7,490 nt of DNA from the NCBI GenBank assembly GCA_016293865.1, contig JAEDDG010000053.1, positions 1-7,490 of the forward strand, in the 5' to 3' direction. Origin of the DNA: Oscillospiraceae bacterium. GTDB lineage: Bacteria; Bacillota; Clostridia; Oscillospirales; Oscillospiraceae. The translations under genes and the position numbers were made by a program. Positions 1-4,758 of this stretch are shown here, piece after piece. Numbering within the stretch: the first letter of the stretch is position 1; every line of letters begins with the position of its first letter. The notes beneath the pieces were generated by a model. That model had not been told where the DNA came from. It saw nothing but the letters and a program-made list of their open reading frames with translations, and did not search any database.

Positions 1-198
1 ACCGGAAGCGCACTGCCGCTGCCGGCCGGCGGACGCCGGCAGATACGGCTGGACAGCGGCGCGCGCCGGCAGGAGGAGAATGAAGCGGAATTTGCGGCGA
101 AGCGCACACCGGACCGGACCGGGCCGGATATGCAGCGCGTGTCGTCCTATTTTGAGCGGGACTGCCGGCGGTATGACGGCGGCTTTACCTGTTATTGA
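1..198 (+). CDS. C-terminal end of a tail gene, probably the tape measure protein (partial)
   Basis: The frame is open from the first base and stops at TGA 196-198, giving 65 C-terminal residues; the start lies outside the window. The fragment is charged and Arg-rich, and ends in an aromatic stretch (SYFERDCRRYDGGFTCY). I recognise no catalytic motif. The identification rests on position: in PBSX (xkdO before xkdP) and P2 (T before U), the gene directly before the LysM/gpU-like gene is the tape measure, which sets tail length. The next start codon lies 11 bases after this stop, so the two are almost certainly co-transcribed. The reading frame is well supported by the tight junction, but the tape measure label is inference. 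A small tail-completion protein is the alternative. Confidence 0.55.
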   Translation, partial: TGSALPLPAGGRRQIRLDSGARRQEENEAEFAAKRTPDRTGPDMQRVSSYFERDCRRYDGGFTCY

Positions 199-209
199 GA
201 GGTGAGCAG

Positions 210-791
210 ATGAATCTTGAACCGATGCGGTATAAAAACTATGTCTGGCCGCACAACCCGCGGACATATGAGATCATTTATGACCGGAACATTGCCGTAC
301 ATAAGGTGCCGTTCGGCCGGTATTTTTTGCAGAATATGGGGCTGACGCGGCGGATTCTGCGGGGCGAGGGCGAGTTTGTCGGCGCGGGCGCGTATGAGGA
401 GTTCAAAAAGCTGGCCACTGTCTTTTACGATGAGGAGCCGGGCCTTCTGGTCCATCCGGTCTGGCAGGTTTCCAACGCCTATTTTGCATCGCTGAGCCTG
501 AAGATGGAGCCCTATGAGGACTATGTGAAATACGCCTTTGAATTCTGGGAGACTTATGACGGGTACACGGGCAAGGCTGAAAAATACGCGGCCGGCCGGA
601 AGGTGGCCGCCGCAGCGTCCGCAGCGCCGCAGACATACACAGTCCGGGCAGGGGATACCATGTGGGGGATCGCACAGAGAAACGGCCTGACCCTGGAGGA
701 ACTGGTGGCGCTGAATCCACAGATCAGAAACCCGAACCGCATCTATGTGGGGGACGTGATTTTCCTCGGACAAGGAGGGGAAAGCCGGTGA
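210..791 (+). CDS. LysM-domain baseplate/tail protein, gpU-like plus LysM (XkdP-like)
   Basis: This 193-residue structural protein probably caps the tail tube and joins it to the baseplate hub. Residues about 1-125 resemble the gpU / DNA-circulation N-terminal type of tail domain, with an FGR..L-G-F-G-A..F..L...f....G.LvHP pattern (HPVW near residue 82) and a dG near 117. An Ala-rich linker (about 130-140) leads to one LysM domain at about 141-187 (YTVRAGDTMWGIAQ...L...NP.I.NPNRIYVGDVI), a peptidoglycan-binding fold common in PBSX and diffocin XkdP proteins. ATG 210 is preferred because GAGAGGTGAG lies about 5 bases upstream. An in-frame TTG at 195 would add five residues but overlaps the previous stop and lacks a ribosome site. 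The stop overlaps the next GTG (GTGA), implying coupling to the hub gene. The family call is by pattern recognition and gene order. Confidence 0.85.
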   Translation: MNLEPMRYKNYVWPHNPRTYEIIYDRNIAVHKVPFGRYFLQNMGLTRRILRGEGEFVGAGAYEEFKKLATVFYDEEPGLLVHPVWQVSNAYFASLSLKMEPYEDYVKYAFEFWETYDGYTGKAEKYAAGRKVAAAASAAPQTYTVRAGDTMWGIAQRNGLTLEELVALNPQIRNPNRIYVGDVIFLGQGGESR

Positions 792-1723
792 CAGGCTGTT
801 TGAGCTGCTGCGACGGCGCGGAATACCGGCTGCCGCCGCTCGTGCGGTGGAATGTCCGGCATACGCTCGGAATCCCGGCAGACGATTTTGACGTGCAGTT
901 TGTCTATGACAGCGGGATGGAAAAAATGCTGGAGGACGCGGTTTTCTTCCGCGGGAGCTGGCAGGGAGAAACTGTTTTTTCAGGTGTTGTGGATGAATAC
1001 GAGATCAAAACAGACAGCGGCGGCCAGCTGGTGCGTGTGACCGGCCGCGGAATGGCGGCCCGGCTGCTGGATAATGAATCGGAACCGGTGCAGTACGTGA
1101 CATGTACGCTGGAGGATATTCTGAATAATCATGTGCGGCCGTACGGCATTACGGATATCGAAGTGGGCTGCGCCGGAAGCGCCGCCGGTTATACGGTTGA
1201 GTCCGGCTCCAGTCAGTGGACGGCGCTTTACAATTTCTGCAAATATGTCTGCGGCATAACGCCGCGCTTTTCCCGCAGCGGGACACTGGTGCTTGCGCCC
1301 GAATCCGGAGGAATGGTGCAGATTGACGCTTCAAGCGGCGCGGACGAAGTGGTTTTTTACGAACGGCGGTACGGTGTCGTCTCGTCTGTTCTGGTTCGCC
1401 ATACGGCAGACTGCAGCCAGGAGACGGTGGAGGACACCCAGGGCAGAAACCGGGGCATCTGCTGCCGGCGCGTGGTTACCGTGCCGAGAGCGCCGGGGTA
1501 CGATGCCGTCCGCTATACCGGACGCTACCAGATCAGCGAGTCAAAGACGGACAGCGTGACCTGCTCGCTGACGCTGCCGGAGCCGTTTGCCGCGTTTCCG
1601 GGTGACGGGGCAAAGCTGCTGCTGCCTGCCGGCTGCACGGGCAGAAACTGGCTGGTGTCAGAAACGGAGTCCTGGGCAGACGGGGACAGCTGCGGCACGC
1701 GGCTGACGATGAGGAGGCGATGA
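788..1723 (+). CDS. Baseplate hub protein, phage late control gpD / XkdQ-like
   Basis: This 311-residue protein is probably the trimeric hub that links the end of the tail tube to the spike (the P2 gpD, T4 gp27 and XkdQ role). The N-terminal part (about residues 60-95) has the characteristic FSGVVDEYEI....G..V.VTGRGMAARLLDNE segment of XkdQ-type proteins. A middle domain follows (GYTVESGSSQWTALYNFCK, about 134-152; RFSRSGTLVL, about 160-169), then a C-terminal oligosaccharide-binding-like region. The chosen start is GTG 788: AGGAGG at 773-778 sits 9 bases upstream and the codon overlaps the previous stop (GTGA). An ATG at 662 in the same frame lies deep inside the LysM gene and is a poor choice. 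The protein has 13 cysteines, including CC at 7-8 and 225-226, which is many for a tail protein. It ends overlapping the spike gene. No enzymatic motif is visible. Confidence 0.85.
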   Translation: MTGCLSCCDGAEYRLPPLVRWNVRHTLGIPADDFDVQFVYDSGMEKMLEDAVFFRGSWQGETVFSGVVDEYEIKTDSGGQLVRVTGRGMAARLLDNESEPVQYVTCTLEDILNNHVRPYGITDIEVGCAGSAAGYTVESGSSQWTALYNFCKYVCGITPRFSRSGTLVLAPESGGMVQIDASSGADEVVFYERRYGVVSSVLVRHTADCSQETVEDTQGRNRGICCRRVVTVPRAPGYDAVRYTGRYQISESKTDSVTCSLTLPEPFAAFPGDGAKLLLPAGCTGRNWLVSETESWADGDSCGTRLTMRRR

Positions 1724-1725
1724 GC

Positions 1726-2157
1726 ATGTGGCTTGGGAAAAGAACGGCGCAGAGCCGCAGGGGCAGGCAGACAGATGTGGGACTTGTGACCATCGGCGGC
1801 AGCGGCGCGGGCGTCTACACGAATCTGGAAAAACGGCAGGTGGCCGCCTATGCGCCGGGCGGTTATTTCTGGGTGCCGAAAGAGGGAAAGAATATGCTTC
1901 TGGTGCGTGCAGCCGACGGGGAGAGCTGCATTGCGGGCGCGGAGCAGACAGACTGTCCGCGGGCGCTGACGGCAGGAGAGGTGTTCATCATGTCGGATCA
2001 GGACGCCGCGCACATTTTTATTCAGAACGGCGGCAGCATCCAGGTGCTCGGAAGCATGACGGTGGACGGCGGCCTGCGCGTGAGCGGGAATGTGAGCATC
2101 AGCGGAACGCTCAGTGTAACGGGAGGAATTATTCTGAATGGAAATCGCATTGAATAA
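1726..2157 (+). CDS. Baseplate spike, gpV / Mu gp45-like
   Basis: This 143-residue protein is probably the membrane-piercing central spike at the tip of the tail. The N-terminal half (about residues 18-98) reads as a small OB-like domain (VYTNLEKRQVAAYAPGGY, then LTAGEVFIMSDQDAAHIFIQ), the G-rich pattern of gpV/gp45 spikes. Residues 104-139 form six perfect hexapeptides of the type x-hydrophobic-x-hydrophobic-x-Gly, as expected for a trimeric beta-helix needle. The protein ends NRIE and lacks the His-x-His pair that binds iron at the tip of P2 gpV. ATG 1726 is chosen because AGGAGG (1712-1717) is 8 bases upstream. ATG 1720 overlaps the previous stop (ATGA) and adds two residues, but is only 2 bases from the ribosome site. 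PBSX and diffocin usually carry a DUF2577 protein at this position. The gene overlaps the next by 20 bases. Confidence 0.8.
   Translation: MWLGKRTAQSRRGRQTDVGLVTIGGSGAGVYTNLEKRQVAAYAPGGYFWVPKEGKNMLLVRAADGESCIAGAEQTDCPRALTAGEVFIMSDQDAAHIFIQNGGSIQVLGSMTVDGGLRVSGNVSISGTLSVTGGIILNGNRIE
2035..2142 (+). repeat. Six tandem hexapeptide codon units encoding the spike needle
   Basis: The spike gene encodes six consecutive six-residue units here: SIQVLG, SMTVDG, GLRVSG, NVSISG, TLSVTG and GIILNG. Each has hydrophobic residues at positions 2 and 4 and glycine at position 6, with no exception. The repetition is at protein level; the DNA units are diverged. The last unit overlaps the ribosome site and start codon of the following gp25-like gene. 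The pattern is that of a beta-helix or beta-solenoid turn. Confidence 0.8.
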
Positions 2158-2488
2158 CGGGGAATATGAGGCAGCGGGCGGGACGCTGCGCACGGTGACG
2201 GGGCTGGAGGAGATCCTGCAGCGGGTTGTGTACAGGCTGAAGGCCAGACGCGGCGGGTTCCCTCTTCTGCCGGATGTGGGCAGCCGCCTGTATACGCTGC
2301 CGCGCGTTCCGGAAAAGCAGAGGCAGAGCGCGGCCAGGCAGTTTGTGCGTGAGGCGCTGGCGGACGAGACGGACATCCGGATCGGCGCGGTGACGGCAAA
2401 GGAAGAGGCAGGCGTGATGCGGATTGCAGTTGAACTGCGCCGTGCGGAAGACAGCGCCCTGGTGACGGTGGAAATTGGAGGTGTGTAA
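2138..2488 (+). CDS. Baseplate wedge protein, gp25 / gpW-like (XkdS, DUF2634-type)
   Basis: This 116-residue protein belongs by pattern to the gp25/gpW/XkdS wedge group. In contractile tails this protein forms the core wedge with the baseplate J protein and primes sheath assembly. The recognisable core is at residues 38-54 (RRGGFPLLPDVGSRLYTL), the Pro/Gly-Ser signature of the family. It is followed by an amphipathic helix (QRQSAARQFVREALA, about 61-75) and a C-terminal beta section (VMRIAVELRRAEDSALVTVEI). Length is normal for the family. The ATG lies inside the end of the spike gene (20-base overlap), with GGAGG at 2122-2126 about 11 bases upstream, so translation is likely coupled to the spike. 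The TAA at 2486-2488 sits beside the ribosome site of the next gene. The alternative is a short DUF2634 protein, which has the same role. Confidence 0.82.
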   Translation: MEIALNNGEYEAAGGTLRTVTGLEEILQRVVYRLKARRGGFPLLPDVGSRLYTLPRVPEKQRQSAARQFVREALADETDIRIGAVTAKEEAGVMRIAVELRRAEDSALVTVEIGGV

Positions 2489-2493
2489 AAACG
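2477..2493 (+). promoter_or_regulatory. Ribosome site pointing at a non-standard ACG start for the baseplate J gene
   Basis: GGAGG at 2477-2481 overlaps the end of the gp25-like gene. The codon 9 bases downstream in the baseplate J frame is ACG (2491-2493), followed by codons for T-V-Q-E-I-Y-S-G and then ATG 2518. No ATG, GTG or TTG exists in this frame between GGAGG and 2518. XkdT-type proteins, as I recall them, begin with a similar M-(x)-T-V-Q-E-I-Y segment. ACG therefore sits where the ancestral start would be, one transition away from ATG. Initiation here is inferred, not shown. Confidence 0.4.
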
Positions 2494-2517
2494 ACAGTTC
2501 AGGAGATTTACAGCGGC

Positions 2518-3543
2518 ATGAAGGCCGTTTTTGAGAAAAGTACCGGTACGGTCCTGACAGAGGGCGGCGACATGGCCGTTCGGATGTACGCGGCAGCGGC
2601 GGAAATTTATGCGCTGTATGTTTACAACGATTGGATCCGCAGGCAGTGTTTCCCGCAGACTGCGGAGGGTGAGTATCTGGACTGGCACGGTCAGATGCGG
2701 GGCATTACCCGGACTGCGGCCAGCCGGGCGCAGGGCGTTCTGCGCTTTTCGATTCCGGAGGTACGGGAAAGCGCCGTCACCGTGTATGCGGACACGGCGT
2801 GCATGACTGCCGGCGGCGTTTATTATGACACCACGGAGGACGGCATCATTCCGCCGGGGAGTCTCAGCTGTGATGTGCCCGCCCGGGCCAGAACGGCCGG
2901 CTGCTCCGGCAATGCGGCTGCGGGAACCATTGTATATATGACAGCGGCGCCTGTGGGCGTCACGGCCTGTACCAATCCGGCGGCGTTTACCGGCGGCGGG
3001 AATGCAGAGAGTGATGAGAGCCTGCGCGCGCGGATTCTGGCATCGTACCGCCGTCTGCCCAACGGCGCCAACGCAGCCTATTATGAAAAGGAAGTGCTGG
3101 ATATGGACGGTGTGGCTGCCGTTCGCGTCCTGCCGAAAAACAGGGGGCTGGGCACGGTGGACATCATTGTGGCCGCGGACGGCGGCGTGCCGGATCAGGC
3201 GCTGCTGGACGCTGTCAGGGCGCGGCTGGACGAGACGCGGGAAATCTGCGTGGACATTCAGGTGTCCGGGCCTGAAACGGTGACGGTTGACGTCAATGCA
3301 GCGATTGATGTGGCGGACGGATATGCCTTTTCTGAGGTAAAGGACAGAGTGGAGAAGGCCGTGCGCGGATTGTTCACCGGAGCGCTGCTGGGAGAGGATG
3401 TGCTGGCAGCCAGACTCAACGCGGTGATTTTTTCAGTTCAGGGTGTGAAAAACTGTGCAGTTTTCTCACCTGCCGCAGACGTGGCGGTGGGCGGAAACAG
3501 ACTGGCGGTTCTGGGCACGCTGTCTGTCGGTGCATGGAGCTGA
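2518..3543 (+). CDS. Baseplate J protein, gpJ / XkdT-like wedge protein
   Basis: From ATG 2518 this is 341 residues; from the possible ACG at 2491 it would be 350. It is a main baseplate wedge component, equivalent to P2 gpJ, Mu gp47 and T4 gp6, and links wedges into the ring around the hub. Family marks are TEGGDMAVRMYAAAAEIYALY (residues 14-34), EGEYLDWHGQMRGITR (50-65), the Ala/Gly-rich region (about 130-162), ESDESLRARILASYRRLPNGANAAYYE (164-190), and the core V..V.VLPKNRGLGTVDIIV (199-218) followed by paired alpha/beta domains. Only a weak AGGAG (2501-2505, 12 bases away) precedes ATG 2518, whereas a good GGAGG precedes the ACG. The next gene starts 4 bases after the stop. The family call is confident; the start is not. 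Confidence 0.9.
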   Translation: MKAVFEKSTGTVLTEGGDMAVRMYAAAAEIYALYVYNDWIRRQCFPQTAEGEYLDWHGQMRGITRTAASRAQGVLRFSIPEVRESAVTVYADTACMTAGGVYYDTTEDGIIPPGSLSCDVPARARTAGCSGNAAAGTIVYMTAAPVGVTACTNPAAFTGGGNAESDESLRARILASYRRLPNGANAAYYEKEVLDMDGVAAVRVLPKNRGLGTVDIIVAADGGVPDQALLDAVRARLDETREICVDIQVSGPETVTVDVNAAIDVADGYAFSEVKDRVEKAVRGLFTGALLGEDVLAARLNAVIFSVQGVKNCAVFSPAADVAVGGNRLAVLGTLSVGAWS

Positions 3544-3547
3544 GCCA

Positions 3548-4114
3548 ATGGAGCATTACAATTATCTTCAGGCGCTTTTGAAGCCCCTGTTTGTCTATGA
3601 CGCCGAGGGCACGCGCAGCAACGCCGAGCTGATGGCTCTGGGCGGCGCGCTGGACAGCGTATGCACCGGCGCAGACAAGCTGGCTGAAGAGTGCGTCATT
3701 CCCTGTGCGGCGGATTACGGACTGGAGGCTTATGAGGAAATCCTGCCGGAAAAGCCGGTTTCCAGGACGCTTCAGGCCAGAAGAAACGCCGTAATGGCGC
3801 TTCTGCAGATTGATGAGACATCTTTTACCGCGTCTGCGCTGAACGCCGCGCTCTCCGGCTGCGGGATTGCCGCGCGGGTGGAGGAGAGCGGGCAGTGGTA
3901 CACAGTGACGGTGACATTTCCGGGGACGCGCGGTGTGCCGCCCGATATTGACGCGCTGAAAAAGCGGATAGAAGCCATCCTGCCCTGCCACCTGAACATT
4001 CAGTACAGCTACGTGTTCCTGACCTGGGCGGAGCTGGAGACAGCGTTTCCGGACTGGAACGCCCTGGAGAGCGGACCGGAGACCTGGGATGCGCTGCAGA
4101 GCTGGGATGTGTGA
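3548..4114 (+). CDS. Tail protein gpI-like / XkdU (DUF2313, YmfQ type)
   Basis: This 188-residue protein is of the DUF2313 family (XkdU in PBSX, YmfQ in the e14 element), positionally equal to P2 gpI. It sits at the baseplate edge and is thought to connect wedges to the tail fibres. Visible family marks are LPEKPVSRTLQARRNAVMALL (residues 66-86), the G-x-x-x-x-V-E pattern near 105-112, FPG..GVP (124-131), LKKRIEAILPCHLN (137-150, the P-x-H-L signature) and QYSYVFLTWAELE. The C-terminus carries Trp-containing decapeptide repeats. GGAG at 3536-3539 is 8 bases before ATG 3548, and the start is 4 bases after the baseplate J stop. Length is normal and no truncation is seen. A tail fibre gene would be expected next, but none is found. 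Confidence 0.85.
   Translation: MEHYNYLQALLKPLFVYDAEGTRSNAELMALGGALDSVCTGADKLAEECVIPCAADYGLEAYEEILPEKPVSRTLQARRNAVMALLQIDETSFTASALNAALSGCGIAARVEESGQWYTVTVTFPGTRGVPPDIDALKKRIEAILPCHLNIQYSYVFLTWAELETAFPDWNALESGPETWDALQSWDV
4022..4111 (+). repeat. Trp decapeptide repeat at the end of the XkdU-like protein
   Basis: Residues 159-188 read TWAELETAFP, DWNALESGPE and TWDALQSWDV. Tryptophans fall at 160, 170 and 180, exactly ten apart, each followed by x-x-Leu-Glu or x-x-Leu-Gln, with a final Trp at 186. The repetition is at protein level. Similar Trp-x-x-Leu tails occur in relatives of this family as far as I recall; a role in binding a fibre partner is a guess. Confidence 0.65.
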
Positions 4115-4151
4115 AAAAACCGCGGCGCAGAAATGCGGAACATTGCGCCGC
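4114..4151. terminator. Hairpin with A-tract after the baseplate operon; possible terminator for minus-strand transcripts
   Basis: GCGGCGCA (4122-4129) pairs perfectly with TGCGCCGC (4144-4151). An inner ATG/CAT pairing (4133-4135 with 4141-4143) extends the stem, leaving a three-base bulge and the loop CGGAA. An A6 run (4114-4119) lies on the 5' side, so on the minus strand the stem is followed by GG and six T, the layout of an intrinsic terminator. On the plus strand no T-run follows, so plus-strand read-through into the lipoprotein gene is expected. No minus-strand gene ends here. Confidence 0.35.
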
Positions 4152-4190
4152 CTGCGTGCGTCTTTCCGGTAAAACAAAGGAGGGAACGGC

Positions 4191-4703
4191 GTGAAACGTT
4201 TGTTTTGCCTTGTGTGCGCGTTTGCGCTGCTTGCGGCAATGACCGCCTGCGCGCCGGCCGGACGCGGACTGCCCGAAGCGGAGCCGGAGAGCGGAGCGCC
4301 GGAGACCTCCGGCAGCATGCAGCCGGGAAAAGAGCCGGAAAAAACGGAGGAGAAGCCGGTGCAGACAGCGGCCTTCAGCAGCGGCTGCACCAATATGACC
4401 GTCAGACTGCCGGAGGGACGGACGTACGAGACGGGAGACGCCGGAGCAGCGTCGCTTTCCGGGATGCGGGAGCGGACCGGACTGACCTTCTGGCCGGAGG
4501 CCGAGCCGGAATTTGCAGTTGCCCTGAAATACAGCGCGGAGCCGGTGGGGCTTTGCGGAACCGGCGTGGAGTTTGAGAATGTGCAGCTGTCAAACGGACG
4601 CACGGCCACAAAATGCACCAGCGCGGACGGGGACGGCCTGTTCACGACGAAGTGCGGCGAAGTGCGTGAGGAAGAGCCGTGCAGACTTGTCCCGGCGTCC
4701 TGA
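4191..4703 (+). CDS. Small secreted lipoprotein of unknown function
   Basis: This 170-residue predicted lipoprotein has a short Lys/Arg start (MKR), a hydrophobic segment (residues 4-17) and a lipobox-like MTAC with the lipid-bearing Cys at 20. A Pro/Glu-rich linker (about 28-57) and a folded region (about 60-170) follow, including RLPEGRTYE and EPVGLCGTGVEFENV. It would be anchored to the outer face of the membrane. I do not recognise a functional family. Five further cysteines (66, 122, 142, 155, 164) could form disulfides. GTG 4191 is supported by AGGAGG at 4178-4183, 7 bases upstream. The gene lies 76 bases after the XkdU-like gene on the same strand with no obvious promoter between, so it may be the last gene of the tail transcript. 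The end is polar and abrupt just before the terminator, so a shortened C-terminus is possible; no frameshift continuation is seen in the other frames. Confidence 0.8.
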   Translation: MKRLFCLVCAFALLAAMTACAPAGRGLPEAEPESGAPETSGSMQPGKEPEKTEEKPVQTAAFSSGCTNMTVRLPEGRTYETGDAGAASLSGMRERTGLTFWPEAEPEFAVALKYSAEPVGLCGTGVEFENVQLSNGRTATKCTSADGDGLFTTKCGEVREEEPCRLVPAS

Positions 4704-4707
4704 AAGC

Positions 4708-4745
4708 AAAAACAGCACGCCTTCGGGTGAAGGCGTGCTGTTTTT
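4708..4745. terminator. Bidirectional intrinsic terminator between the lipoprotein and MATE genes
   Basis: A perfect 17-base-pair inverted repeat runs from 4708-4724 to 4729-4745 around the loop GGGT. The GC-rich core is CAGCACGCCTTC, flanked by A5 on one side and T5 on the other. It starts 4 bases after the lipoprotein stop and ends 13 bases from the stop of the convergent transporter gene, so it can serve both transcripts. It also marks the right end of the tail-linked region. Confidence 0.95.
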
Positions 4746-4758
4746 ATTGGGATCGGGA

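Noticed and set aside
662..787. ATG 662 as start of the hub protein, extending it by 42 residues into the LysM gene
   Set aside because: The extra residues have shadow composition and no ribosome site. GTG 788 has AGGAGG at the right distance and overlaps the previous stop.
1525..2688. 387-codon open frame on the minus strand across the spike and gp25-like genes
   Set aside because: It is a shadow: it is antisense to several recognised tail genes with intact starts and overlaps, has no ribosome site and shows no recognisable protein character. Long stop-free antisense frames are common in GC-rich DNA.
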